Positions 1 through 9,400 of a DNA stretch of 64,000 nucleotides are shown here, one piece after another. How positions within the stretch are numbered: position 1 is the stretch's first letter; every line of letters starts with the position of its first letter. The notes below the pieces were generated by a model. The model searched no databases and was not told where the DNA came from. It saw only the letters and a list, made by a program, of their open reading frames with translations. A program made the translations under genes and the position numbers. The DNA is from Cladopsammia gracilis (Eukaryota > Cnidaria > Anthozoa > Scleractinia > Dendrophylliidae): the NCBI GenBank assembly GCA_022457155.1, contig JAJGOT010000756.1, positions 62,001 to 126,000 of the forward strand, given 5' to 3'.

Positions 1-852
1 ACCGAGTTGGGGAATAAGATTAACTTTGTTCATGAAACGGTAACAAAGAAAAAATTAGGTGAGGAGACAAATCAATTGGCTTATGAAAAAATTTTTAAAC
101 CGATAACATCAAAATTAGATGTACAGGTATCAACGCCGATATCATCAAAATTTGGTACACAAAGGAAAAAACAAAGCGGTAAAGAATTAACAGGAATTGA
201 TTATTATCCAGATGTAGATCCGTATGAAGAGATGGATGCAGAAGGTTTAATCGATTTTGGTGAAGAAGTTTTACCACAAGATGCGAAGCCAGATGTGCAA
301 CCATCAACATCATCAGCAGATTCTCCACCGCCAGCATATTCACCCGGTGAATACATGCGCAGCCAACAACAAAGAGCTCTGGAAGAGAAAGAAATATTTG
401 AAAAATACGGTTTACCGATTATCGAAACTACTGAAGAATCACCAGAAGAGACGCTTGAAGCATACGATACCGCAGTAAAAGAGTTAGGAAAAGAAAAACG
501 AAAAATAACCAATTTAATCAATAAAGCGGGAGATCCTGAAGAAAAGGAAGCTCTCAAAGAATATAGAGAGCATTTGCAAAGAGAAAGTTCCGTAATTACA
601 GTGAGAAGAGATAAATTAAAAAAGACAGGTAAAGGGCTTAGGAGAAGAAAAAGAGGTGGAAACTTAACATTTTTTAATAATCCTAAAGATCTTGTCAAAA
701 AACTCGAAGTAATAGTAGGTGAAATTATAGCCGGTAATACGAATATTGAAATGCGTAATACCGGCGTTGCAATTTTAGACGAACTTTTGAAATCATCGCT
801 AATCGATAAAAGGCAAGCTGAACAGATTTACAAAGGTTATTTTAAATATTAA
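1..852 (+). CDS. Conserved element protein of unknown function (5' partial)
   Basis: The frame is open from the first base of the window, so the start lies to the left and at least 283 residues are present. The middle is Pro/Ser/Glu-rich and low in complexity. A basic patch (RRRKRGG) then leads into a C-terminal block of about 65 residues that matches the C-terminus of the 391-residue protein at 23,765-24,940: both have an INxELLxxxxIDK-type ending and finish in a KxYxKY-like tail. Both proteins sit immediately upstream of penton. I do not recognise a domain. The position suggests a virion or scaffold component, and the KRGG could be a protease site. Function is inferred from context only. 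Confidence 0.7.
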   Translation, partial: TELGNKINFVHETVTKKKLGEETNQLAYEKIFKPITSKLDVQVSTPISSKFGTQRKKQSGKELTGIDYYPDVDPYEEMDAEGLIDFGEEVLPQDAKPDVQPSTSSADSPPPAYSPGEYMRSQQQRALEEKEIFEKYGLPIIETTEESPEETLEAYDTAVKELGKEKRKITNLINKAGDPEEKEALKEYREHLQRESSVITVRRDKLKKTGKGLRRRKRGGNLTFFNNPKDLVKKLEVIVGEIIAGNTNIEMRNTGVAILDELLKSSLIDKRQAEQIYKGYFKY

Positions 853-876
853 ATAATATTACTAATATCTAATAAA

Positions 877-1635
877 ATGGATAGAGAAATAGTGTTGTCA
901 TCATATTCAGTTAAATCAGAAGGTAACAATAGACCTGGAGATTTCACAACAAAATTTTATCAACCGATTGTTTTGGATCAAAATGCGGAATATGCTATCG
1001 GTCTTAACAGAATTATCAATATGAGTTTTACATGGTATAACATTAACGCTGAACGCAATAATCAGCTAATCAGATACAGCTCTGATGGTGGAAAAACGTT
1101 TCGCGACATTACTTTCCCAGGTGGTGTTTGGGGGTATGAAGAGATTAATAATCATATCCAAAACGAAACAGTAATAAAACACCCTGAAAAAGACGATGAG
1201 TTTCCAATCAACCTGGTTTTTAATAAAGCAACTTTTAGAGTAGAAATAACGTTGAAAGAAAATTATCAACTCGATCTAAAACAGAGTAACTTTAACGAAC
1301 TGATCGGTTTTGACAAAACAGTTCTGAAGGAAGAGATTAACATTAGTCCTAAAGTACCAAATCTATCTCAAGATACTGAGATGTTGAACGTTCATTGTGA
1401 TCTAACAAATAGATCGCTTGTTGATGGAATAAAAACAGATATCATTTATTCCTTTTCAACATCTGTTCTGCAAGCATCTTATAGTTTTACTCTTGAACCG
1501 ATGAGAGTAACATATAACCCTGTGAATAAAAACACAATAGACAGCATTCGAATCTATATCACAGATGGAAAAAGAAGAAAGGTCAACCTAAATGGAGCAG
1601 ATACAGCTTTTTCTTTAATTTTAAAAAGAATATAA
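877..1635 (+). CDS. Penton (minor capsid) protein, element 1
   Basis: This 252-residue protein is the likely single-jelly-roll vertex protein of the virion. It starts with an extended beta-rich region containing a PGDFTTKFYQPIVLD segment, a type of opening also seen in the two other penton candidates here (24,958 and 35,399). A conserved ITFPGGVWGYEEIN motif near residue 85 is shared with the element 2 copy (ITFPSGIYDYEDIN). It lies between the unknown protein and the small basic protein, 24 bp after the former's stop. The ATG is preceded by AATAAA, as at several element 1 starts. Jelly-roll assignment is by family resemblance and gene order, not by structure. Confidence 0.75.
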   Translation: MDREIVLSSYSVKSEGNNRPGDFTTKFYQPIVLDQNAEYAIGLNRIINMSFTWYNINAERNNQLIRYSSDGGKTFRDITFPGGVWGYEEINNHIQNETVIKHPEKDDEFPINLVFNKATFRVEITLKENYQLDLKQSNFNELIGFDKTVLKEEINISPKVPNLSQDTEMLNVHCDLTNRSLVDGIKTDIIYSFSTSVLQASYSFTLEPMRVTYNPVNKNTIDSIRIYITDGKRRKVNLNGADTAFSLILKRI

Positions 1636-1653
1636 TGTGAATGTAATAATAAA

Positions 1654-2064
1654 ATGAAAAGTTACGAATTTACTCGTTTTTATAATCCGAAGATAGGTAG
1701 ATTTGTTTACAAACATAAAGGAACAGGTGTCATTGTCGATAATATTTTTAAGCCGATGAGGACTGTGGTAAAGGCAGCTTTCAATAAATTAGCGAAACCT
1801 ATCGCGAAAAAAGCGTTGGAAGCAGGAATTTCTCATACGGGTGAAAAACTAGGTAAAAAAATCTCTGAAAAATCTGGTGATCTGATAATGAAAAAACTAG
1901 CTAGTATTAGAAATACTAGAATATCTTCACCATCAAAAGTTAAAACAAAACAACCCACAACTTCGTATGGAAGATCATCATTAAAACAAGAAGAAGATAC
2001 TAATGTGATATTAAATAGATTAATATCAGGTAACGGTATAAAAAGAAAAAAGATAAAAAAATAA
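1654..2064 (+). CDS. Small basic virion-type protein
   Basis: A 136-residue Lys-rich protein between penton and MCP. After an N-terminal YNPKIGRFVYK stretch it has a long amphipathic, Ala/Lys-rich helix region (about residues 40-85) and ends in a KRKKIKK tail suited to DNA or membrane binding. Element 2 has a counterpart at the same position (25,746-26,138) with the same helix style (KLASKAAEKLIEKGAEKVGE). No named domain is recognised. A core or membrane-interacting virion protein is the likeliest role, inferred from charge and position. Confidence 0.6.
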   Translation: MKSYEFTRFYNPKIGRFVYKHKGTGVIVDNIFKPMRTVVKAAFNKLAKPIAKKALEAGISHTGEKLGKKISEKSGDLIMKKLASIRNTRISSPSKVKTKQPTTSYGRSSLKQEEDTNVILNRLISGNGIKRKKIKK

Positions 2065-2088
2065 TATAATCCTATAATTAAAAAACAA

Positions 2089-3375
2089 ATGGCTTTCCGA
2101 GCGAGTGAAAATTTACGAAAAAATCAATTAGTAAGATTTCAACTGGATAGTGTGATTAGAGCTCCAGCCAATGGAGAACGACAAGATAAAGGTGGTTATA
2201 TATTCTCAATTAAAGACAGGTCGGCGTATTATGACTGGTATAATGCTTATTTTGAAGTACAATTTCAGTTACAAAAATTAGCAGACGGTGCCGGTTATGC
2301 AGCTGCTGATAGAATAACAGTTCTTAACGGTGCACATTCATTAATCAAGCATATGACGATTAGATCTTCAGATAAGATAGTTTATGATACTGATCATCTA
2401 CATAAAGTTACTTTTGTTAAAAATTTATTGGAATACTCTGATGACTTCAGTAGATCCACAGCGAAAAACAGTTTCTGGTACTTGGATACGGATGCAACAA
2501 CCGCTAATACGAATACAGGATTTGAAGCGAGGCGTGTACAAACACAAGCGGTTCAAAACAATGGTACCGGTGGTGCTAAAAACATTAATACGATTATACC
2601 TCTATATCGTTTTTCTTTTTTCGAAGAGTTGGAAGATAAGATGCTTGTACCTATGCAGCTACAATTCGAGATTGAGCTACAAAACGATAAAGAGCTAATT
2701 CATATGGCTAACGGTATTGATGACGGAAGAGTTGTTGTGAATAGGTTTTTGCTTTGGGTTCCTAGAATAGCACCCAAAGATTCTCTTTATGACAAATTTA
2801 TCAGCTCTTTTTTGAAAGAAAAACAATGGAACTATTTAAGGGAGATGTATGCAAAATCACCACCTACGAATGTATCAGGATTTTTTCAAATAAGTGCTGC
2901 TATCGATAATGTTAAACATGTTTTTGTTTATCTGAAAAGAGCCACCCCGCCAAATGATGATAATGCAGAAGATAACCCCTATCTTATGGACACGTTCAAA
3001 TTAAATGCTGCGGATAATAACTCATCGCTGGCAACTTGTAAATTAGAGTATGGAAATGGGCTTTATTTCCCGGATACAGAATATAGTGGTGAAAGTAAGA
3101 TAAGAATATTAAACGATGTAGCGTCTTACGCAATGAGGAAAACCGATGTAAACAGTGGGACACAGCTGAATTTCGCCAATTACAGCTCACTCTACGGTTT
3201 GATTCATTTCGATCTGACTTGTCAAGATGAAAAGATAACAAGAGATCCTAAACAGTTAATATTCAATTATACATTGACAGCAGCTGCAGCTGCAAACTTT
3301 AATGTGCATGCGATAGTTTTGTATGGACAGCTGATAAAAATAGATAAGGTTGGAAATGAGCTGGTCATCGCGTAA
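2089..3375 (+). CDS. Major capsid protein (double jelly-roll), element 1 type
   Basis: This 428-residue protein would form the hexon-like trimers of the icosahedral shell. Family-like features are an N-terminal segment (RKNQLVRFQLDSVIRAP), a WYNAYFEVQFQL beta-strand near residue 50, and a C-terminal LFNYTLTA-type strand before the stop. The size fits Polinton capsids (about 400-480 residues). The same protein, broken by one frameshift, is at 26,179-27,479. It is clearly different from the element 3 capsid (37,064-38,440), so two capsid lineages occur in the window. It lies 24 bp after the basic protein and 51 bp before the membrane-type protein. Confidence 0.82.
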   Translation: MAFRASENLRKNQLVRFQLDSVIRAPANGERQDKGGYIFSIKDRSAYYDWYNAYFEVQFQLQKLADGAGYAAADRITVLNGAHSLIKHMTIRSSDKIVYDTDHLHKVTFVKNLLEYSDDFSRSTAKNSFWYLDTDATTANTNTGFEARRVQTQAVQNNGTGGAKNINTIIPLYRFSFFEELEDKMLVPMQLQFEIELQNDKELIHMANGIDDGRVVVNRFLLWVPRIAPKDSLYDKFISSFLKEKQWNYLREMYAKSPPTNVSGFFQISAAIDNVKHVFVYLKRATPPNDDNAEDNPYLMDTFKLNAADNNSSLATCKLEYGNGLYFPDTEYSGESKIRILNDVASYAMRKTDVNSGTQLNFANYSSLYGLIHFDLTCQDEKITRDPKQLIFNYTLTAAAAANFNVHAIVLYGQLIKIDKVGNELVIA

Positions 3376-3426
3376 GCGTAAATTCATTTTAAAAAACAAT
3401 TTTGTATTTACAATACTAAATACAAA

Positions 3427-4242
3427 ATGACAACATATCATCCTTACAAAGTAAGTTTAACAGAAGGTCAGAAAGAAAAACTTGCAAGAGCTTATAAAAC
3501 AAGCAGTCCTATCACGATTAGGTTAGCGAAGTCACAGACGAGTGGTAACGATGAGTTACTGTTAACAGCTACGCAGATCAATAGGATCAGTAAAGCGAAA
3601 TCGCTTGGAAACGGTGTCGAGATAAAAATAACAAAAACACAGATTAGAAAAGTAATGAGAGAAGGTGGAAGTCTGTGGAGCGCAATTATACCGCTAGCGA
3701 AAACGTTGGCACCGACTTTAGCCAAAACACTCGGTTTATCAGCGCTTGCTGGTTTAGCGAGTGAAGGAGCAAGTCAAATTGTTAAAAAGATAAGCGGTAA
3801 AGGTTGTGGTCAAACCGGCGGTTTCCTCATTCCACCGGATAAGATTAAACAACTGATCGATTATAAACATTTGCTAACAAATAAGCAGAAACAAGAAATT
3901 CTGAACGCTCTTCAATCGGGAGGTCGAGTACTGATAAAGCCGACAAAAACACAATCTGGAGGAGCGTTGGGGGCGATATTAGCTAGTATCGGTATTCCGC
4001 TTGCTATCGAAGCGTTTAAAAAATTGACCGGATCTGGTGCACCTAGAATAGGAAGACCTAAAGATGGAAAAGGGGCACCGCGATTAGGTACGAGAAGAAA
4101 TCCTTATGATCCACCTCCTCCGTTCTATGGTCGATGGGGTGAAAATACTTTTGGAATGGGAACTAAAAAAAAGGGAAAAGGGTTACTTTTAGGACCGAAC
4201 AGCCCGTTCAAGGATATACCGCTTGTAGGGGCACTCTTGTAA
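3427..4242 (+). CDS. Virion membrane-type (pX/pVI-like) protein
   Basis: The 271-residue protein has an N-terminal fold (VSLTEGQKEKLARAY, then TIRLAKSQ) that in element 2 is split by the element 3 insertion. Several GG sites of the kind cut by adenain-like proteases follow (EGGSL, QTGGF, QSGGR, QSGGA), each preceding a hydrophobic or amphipathic helix, notably the segment near residues 80-115. This resembles adenovirus precursors that are cleaved into membrane-active peptides. The C-terminus (LLLGPNSPFKDIPLVGALL) is hydrophobic. An 8-A run near the end opens the -1 frame into the protease. Function is inferred from layout and motifs. Confidence 0.65.
   Translation: MTTYHPYKVSLTEGQKEKLARAYKTSSPITIRLAKSQTSGNDELLLTATQINRISKAKSLGNGVEIKITKTQIRKVMREGGSLWSAIIPLAKTLAPTLAKTLGLSALAGLASEGASQIVKKISGKGCGQTGGFLIPPDKIKQLIDYKHLLTNKQKQEILNALQSGGRVLIKPTKTQSGGALGAILASIGIPLAIEAFKKLTGSGAPRIGRPKDGKGAPRLGTRRNPYDPPPPFYGRWGENTFGMGTKKKGKGLLLGPNSPFKDIPLVGALL
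4165..4172 (+). promoter_or_regulatory. Candidate -1 ribosomal frameshift site before the protease
   Basis: Eight A bases read ACT AAA AAA AAG in the upstream frame, matching the X XXY YYZ slippery form as A AAA AAG. The -1 frame has a TAA at 4164-4166 and is then open from the run itself to the protease stop at 4700, with no ATG until 4302, inside the conserved protease region. The zero frame stops at 4240-4242. A true 9-A run (sequence error) would give a direct fusion instead. Confidence 0.4.
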
Positions 4243-4283
4243 AGAGTGTAAAGAGTGTAAAGCCTAAATTCGTAAACAAACCG

Positions 4284-4700
4284 TTGAGTAATGTTGAACT
4301 GATGAAGTGGATTTCATACCTTGGAATTCCTAATTTCAAAGGGATATATTCGAGGGATGAAGTTATGCCTAAAAATCATAGTCCATGCATTATTAATCTC
4401 GATTCGCTTGAAAATGCCGGAACACATTGGGTTTGTTGCGCTCCATCTCACGATAGATCTGTCGTGTGGTATTTCGATAGTTTTGGCATGGGTTATCCTG
4501 AAGAATTTACAAGCGTAGGGAAACAGATAATCTATAATTCAAGCCAGTATCAAAACATAAAAAGCGTCCTTTGCGGTTATTATTGTCTTTATTTCCTTCA
4601 TCAGTGGTCACTCAAGAAAGATTTTTACGATATCTTACAACCGTTTAGCTTAACAGATACCCTACACAATGAAACGTTCATTAAAAAATATTTTATGTAA
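4284..4700 (+). CDS. Adenain-like cysteine protease (virion maturation), element 1
   Basis: This protein is expected to cut virion precursors after GG-type sites during maturation. The catalytic set fits the adenovirus protease family: His in GTHWV (residue 48 counted from 4284), Asp in YFDSFG (65) and Cys in CGYYC (97). The conserved N-terminus (PLSNVELMKW, GIPNFKGIYSRD) already starts at about 4281, yet the first in-frame ATG is 4302. No normal start codon precedes it, although the frame is open back to 4167. Expression by -1 frameshifting from the upstream gene, or as a fusion, is therefore likely. A decayed copy is at 51,021-51,468. Confidence 0.8.
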   Translation: MSNVELMKWISYLGIPNFKGIYSRDEVMPKNHSPCIINLDSLENAGTHWVCCAPSHDRSVVWYFDSFGMGYPEEFTSVGKQIIYNSSQYQNIKSVLCGYYCLYFLHQWSLKKDFYDILQPFSLTDTLHNETFIKKYFM

Positions 4701-4714
4701 TTAAAATTAAAAAG

Positions 4715-4741
4715 TTTTATTATACAGATCGTATAATAAAA
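4715..4741. promoter_or_regulatory. Palindromic hairpin at the zinc-ribbon start
   Basis: TTTTATTATAC and GTATAATAAAA form an 11-bp perfect stem around the loop AGATC; its last base is the A of the next ATG. The same sequence is at 51,483-51,509, and a related stem with loop GCCAC is at 21,056-21,085. It could act as a bidirectional terminator or promoter element. Confidence 0.5.
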
Positions 4742-4904
4742 TGGAACCACCGGCAAATATATATTGCGTCAAGGAAAAAAACATACAAACAACGCTGAAC
4801 CATCCGGTTATAAGTTAGCCGCCAACGGTAGGTATTATTATTGGTGTAAGTGCACTAATTGCGGTATAACAAAAACCCGTTTCGTTAAGAGTTCGGGAAA
4901 CTAG
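4741..4904 (+). pseudogene. DUF5679-like zinc-ribbon ORF, frameshifted
   Basis: Compared with the intact 54-codon copy at 51,509-51,673, one base is missing in an A run about 30 bp from the start, so the frame meets a stop early. The downstream part still encodes the YYWCKCTNCG-type zinc ribbon in the shifted frame. The order YCV...NGRxYYWCKCxNCG...RFVK resembles the short DUF5679 zinc-ribbon family of large DNA viruses. It may be a real mutation or a homopolymer sequencing error. Confidence 0.55.
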
Positions 4905-4907
4905 TTC

Positions 4908-4928
4908 AGCCCTCACAAGGTGGGGGCT
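4908..4928. terminator. Terminator-like hairpin, element 1
   Basis: AGCCCTCAC and GTGGGGGCT form a 9-bp stem (one G.T pair) around AAG, followed by TTTTTT. The same hairpin with a perfect stem is at 51,677-51,697, where only TTT follows. Conservation across both elements suggests an RNA 3'-end or processing role. Confidence 0.4.
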
Positions 4929-4969
4929 TTTTTGATGTAGAAAACAGTCATAGTCTTGGAGAGATAGCT

Positions 4970-5548
4970 ATGAAAGCCGGTATGAAAGGTCTTTACAATT
5001 TAGGACGAGTAGGGGCGTCAAAAGCAATCAAATCAGACTTTGTAAAGAAAAAGATTAAATCAGCCGCTAATAAGTATATAGATGAGGCTTTGGACAGTTT
5101 CACGGGAGACTTATCGAAAAGACTCGATCCGCTTCACCACGGTAGCGGTGTCGACATTCATAAGTTACTTTTAAAACTACCGAAACCAGAAAGAGGATGG
5201 ACCTTACCAGGACATAACTACACAGGTCCAGGAAATAAGTTGGAAAAGCAAGTAGATTATGATCATGAAACGGGAAAACCATTGGTGATCTACGAACAAC
5301 CGACGGGAAAAACGGATGTTGTAGCGATGCAGCATGACATTGATTATTCCATTTGCGCAAATAAACCAAACCCACGTAAATGTAAAAATGAAGCTGATAG
5401 AAAAATGGTGAAAGCCTTGGATAGTATACCGTATAAGGAGCGACAGTGGGGTCATGCGCTAGCAAGAAATGTAATAGATATGAAACAAAAACTTGGACTG
5501 GGTGTTTCAAAAAAGACGAAAGTTTACTCGGCGGCGTGTTATTGTTAA
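4970..5548 (+). CDS. PLA2-domain virion protein (parvovirus VP1-type), element 1
   Basis: The 192-residue ORF carries a secreted-type phospholipase A2 core: the Ca-binding loop in LPGHNYTGPGN (near residue 80) and the catalytic HD in QHDIDY (near residue 122), followed by ADRKMVKALD. Parvoviruses use such a domain to breach endosomal membranes, so an entry role is inferred. The N-terminus is a Lys-rich helical segment. The last about 11 residues are foreign: relative to the copy at 51,706, a deletion of roughly 60-70 bp has joined this ORF to integrase sequence read out of frame. The ATG at 4970 is the first in frame after the hairpin. Confidence 0.8.
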   Translation: MKAGMKGLYNLGRVGASKAIKSDFVKKKIKSAANKYIDEALDSFTGDLSKRLDPLHHGSGVDIHKLLLKLPKPERGWTLPGHNYTGPGNKLEKQVDYDHETGKPLVIYEQPTGKTDVVAMQHDIDYSICANKPNPRKCKNEADRKMVKALDSIPYKERQWGHALARNVIDMKQKLGLGVSKKTKVYSAACYC

Positions 5549-6404
5549 CGGTATCGATGAGATATGGTGTTCTGACCTTGTTGAGATGCAGAAATATAGT
5601 AGGTGGAATAAGGGTTATCGATATCTTCTCATGGTGTTAGATGTTTTCAGTAAATACGGTTGGATTGTACCGTTGAAGAATAAAAAGGGAGAGAGTGTTG
5701 CAGAAGCGTTCAAAACAATATTCAAAGAAGGAAGAAAACCAAGAATGCTTTGGACTGATAAGGGTAAAGAGTATTACAATAAGAATATGAAAGAACTGTT
5801 AGATAAGAATAAGATAGTGATGTATTCGACAGAGAATGAAGAAAAATCTACTGTTTGTGAAAGATGGAACCGTACGATAAAACAGAAAATGTTTAAGCAG
5901 TTCACCGTTCAAAACAATACCGTGTATTATGATATGTTACCGAAGATATTGAAAGAATATAATAATTCAAAACACCGAAGTATCGGAATGACGCCTTTGG
6001 AAGCGTCGAAGAAAGAGAACGAAAGTGCTGTTTATTTAAATCTGTACGGTAAGATGAAACGTACGCACACTAAACCGAAATTTAAAGTTGGTGATAAAGT
6101 TCGAATATCAAAATATAAACGTCCTGTTTTCGATAAAGGTTACACACCAAATTGGACTGAAGAGATTTTTACTGTCGATAAGATTCAACCCACCAATCCT
6201 ATAACTTATAAACTGAAAGATGAGTTGGGTGAGGAGATAACGGGTTCTTTTTATGAGCTAGAGTTACAGAAGGCTAAGCAGGCCATCTTTCGAATTGAGG
6301 TGATTCGACGAGACGCTCGAAAAGGTAAAGCGTTAGTAAAGTGGAGCGGTTACCCTGAAAAATTCAACCAATGGATAGATCTAAAAGAACTGAAAGACCT
6401 ATAA
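5493..6404 (+). CDS. Polinton integrase with chromodomain (5' truncated), element 1
   Basis: This retroviral-type DDE integrase inserts the element and generates the target duplication. The first Asp is in WCSDLVEM, the second in WTDKGKEYY and the Glu in VCERWNRT; a basic SH3-like region (FKVGDKVRISKYKR) follows. The C-terminal chromodomain ends in VKWSGYPEKFNQWI. The frame begins at a TTG; the first in-frame ATG (5586) lies after the first catalytic Asp. Element 2 retains about 20 extra N-terminal codons that a deletion removed here. No upstream zinc-binding domain is visible, so this copy probably lacks a proper start. The end is intact, followed by a palindrome. Confidence 0.82.
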   Translation: MDWVFQKRRKFTRRRVIVNGIDEIWCSDLVEMQKYSRWNKGYRYLLMVLDVFSKYGWIVPLKNKKGESVAEAFKTIFKEGRKPRMLWTDKGKEYYNKNMKELLDKNKIVMYSTENEEKSTVCERWNRTIKQKMFKQFTVQNNTVYYDMLPKILKEYNNSKHRSIGMTPLEASKKENESAVYLNLYGKMKRTHTKPKFKVGDKVRISKYKRPVFDKGYTPNWTEEIFTVDKIQPTNPITYKLKDELGEEITGSFYELELQKAKQAIFRIEVIRRDARKGKALVKWSGYPEKFNQWIDLKELKDL

Positions 6405-6420
6405 TGAAGATCTCTTCTTT

Positions 6421-6450
6421 TTTTCATTTCATGAACGTGAAATGAAAAAT
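6421..6450. terminator. Palindrome after integrase, loop TGAACG
   Basis: CATTTCA (6425-6431) and TGAAATG (6438-6444) form a stem extended by T and A runs around TGAACG. At the matching site in element 2 (53,288-53,307) the stem is the same but the loop is CGTTCA, its reverse complement. T and A tracts on both sides suit a bidirectional RNA 3' end. Confidence 0.55.
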
Positions 6451-6498
6451 CAAAAAATGGTAATAAAGAAATCTTGAGCATGATTAAATTACTTACGT

Positions 6499-9400
6499 AT
6501 GGATTCAAAAACTGTTCAACAGCTTAGGGTAATTGCACGTGAAAACGGTTTGAAAGGTTATTCACGTATGAGAAAGGCTGACTTGATTAAATTCATCGAA
6601 AGTAGTATAGATGTTCCATCTGTGAGTAAACAAGTACCACACGTTTCACGAGGGATTGTAAATTTTATAGACGAAGAAGAAGTACCCCCTCCTAGGAAAA
6701 GACAACCTTCACCATCACCCCCTCGAAGAAGAAAAAGGCAATCGTCCCCACAACCGCAAGACGTTATTCGTCAATCAGAGACACTGCTAGAATCTGAAGA
6801 TTCTGAACGTAAACGAAATAAGAAGAGACAGAAGAAAGAAAAGAAGCAAAAAGCCCGTCAAGCAAAGAAGGATAAGAAATTAGAAGAGGTTGTAAATAGA
6901 TCTGAAAGATCTGAAAGATCTGAAGATGAACATGTTTCGGTGTTTGATAAGAAGAGACAAAAGAAACTAAAGAGGGAGGCTACTCGTCTAACAAAGAAAA
7001 TAAAACACGCAAAAAACAAGCGTGGTGCACGGTTCTTACAAGAAAAACTTAACCAAGTTTTGAAAAAGATCGATAATCAAGGGCTGCCATATGAGATAAT
7101 CAAGATATCTTCAAAGTCAAGTAGAAAGTTTAAATCGTTTTTCGATAAATTCAATGTAAAAATACTAAACCCACACCTTTCAGGTGTATTCGATATTGAC
7201 AAATTACTGTTGGAAATAGCGAACAAAGTAATAAAAGGTAGAGGGTTACAAAACGGTGACAAGATTCGTTGGATACTTAATCATATAAGTTGGAAAAACC
7301 CGGTCAGTACAAAAATAATCACAATCACAGATAATATTTCATTAGATCTGGTCGAACAGATAGCTAGATTCGTTGAATACAAGGATGTACCGATTACCGA
7401 GGTTGAGATAGAGATTCAGACGATAAAGATTCCTAGGGGAGCGGGACGATTACGTGTGACAAAATTAAATGCATGCGATAAAAAGAGTATAATCACAATC
7501 AAAAATAATGATACGATCTGTCTTGCAAGAGCGATAGTGACGGCTCGCGCAAACATAAATAAACAAAAATGGACAAAAACTCAGCTAAAGGATGGGTTTA
7601 ATAAGTCGAGAAGGTTACAGAAAGAAGCTCTAAAGCTTCATAGGGAAGCCAAAGTTGATATTTATTGCAGAGGTGGTTCGACCCTTGAAGATATAGAGAA
7701 ATTTGCGAAACATCTAAAGATTCAGATAAACATTGTAGACGGTGATCAATTCAATGAGTTGATTTACACTTCTAAAAATGAGTATGATGATCAAACGATA
7801 TACCTTTACAAAAACAATAACCACTTTGACGTTATTACCAGCATGCCGGCGTTCTTGAGTAAAGATTATTATTGTCATACCTGTAAAAAACCTTATACAA
7901 AACGTGATTGTCATTACTGCCCCGCTAAGTGTACGGCATGTTTTAAATACTATCCTGATGGGAAAAAGTGTTCTGGTGAAGAGATTACATGTGGTAAGTG
8001 TTGTAGGACTTTCTTTGGAGAAGAGTGTTTTAAGGAACATAGACGTGAAAGATCCTCTGGGGGAATAAGTGATATTGTATGTAAAAAAGTAGGTAATTGC
8101 CGTGAATGTGGATGTATAGTAAGAGGAGAACTAAAGGACCACAAATGTGGATATTCGCGATGTACGAATTGTTGGAAGTACTGTGATATGCAAGAACATA
8201 AATGTTACATGAAACCCGCGAAATGTAAGGGTGGAAAGTGTACAGGCTGTACGCCAGAGAAGATATGTTATTCTTGCGAGACAAGAACTGATAAATACAT
8301 ATTCTTTGATTTTGAGGCAACTCAGGAGACCGGTGTGCATGAGGTCAATCTGGCCATCGGCCATGATTATCATGGTAATAAATACAAATTTGAAACGATT
8401 GATGAATTTTGTAGATTTATTTTTTATGGTAAGCATGTTGGGTATACCTTCATAGCTCACAATGCAAAAAGTTACGATGCTCAGTTTATTCGAAATTGGT
8501 GTATAGAGAATAGAGTGAAACCCTATTGTATTTACAACGGAACAAAGATTATGTATATGGAGGTTGAGAGTATTAGGTTTATTGATTCGATAAACTTTGT
8601 CGCATCGGCATTATCAACATTCCCAAAGGCATTTGGTTTGAAAGAGTTGAAAAAGGGGTATTTTCCACATCATTTTAACAAAAAGTGTAACCAAAACTAT
8701 GTTGGTCCGATTCCAAGTAAGAAATACTATGGTTATGATCAGATGAAATCTTCAGCGAGAAAAGATTTCCTAGAATGGTACAAAGCACGGGTTGATGAAA
8801 ACTATGTGTTTGACATGAAGAAGGAGCTGTTAGAGTACTGTGAAAGTGATGTAGACATCCTTCGACAAAGTATGTTGAAGTTTCGTGAAGAGTTTATCGA
8901 ATTAGAAAACATCGACCCTCTTCTATATATAACCATCGCATCTGTATGTATGACTGTCTACAGAAGTAACCATATGCCTGAGGAACAGATCGCTGTTGTA
9001 AAGGAAACTACTTGTAGTGAGACATATAGTCGTAGTAGTATCGCTTGGTTAGATTGGATTTCTCAGAGAGATGGTGTTAACATAAAACATGCTCTGAATG
9101 GTGGTGAAGAATCTTTACCGGGTATCGGAAAAGTCGATGGGTTTTTTGGGAATACGGTCTATGAATATCAAGGATGTTTTTGGCATGGTTGTGAGAAGTG
9201 TTATTCTAGTGAGACAATAAACCCAAAAAATCAGATGGATATGTTAGCTCTAAGAAAGAGGACGGTTGCGAAAAACGATAAAATTAGAGCTGCTGGGTAT
9301 GAATTGGTTGAGGTTTACGAATGTGAGTTGAAAGAGGATAAAAAGTTTAAGAAATTTCTCAAAACATGGCATCGGGAGATTGTTGGACCTCTTAATCCTA

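Noticed and set aside
4929..4935. A bacterial rho-independent terminator implying bacterial origin
   Set aside because: The hairpin with T run looks like one, but all surrounding genes and introns are eukaryotic or eukaryotic-viral.
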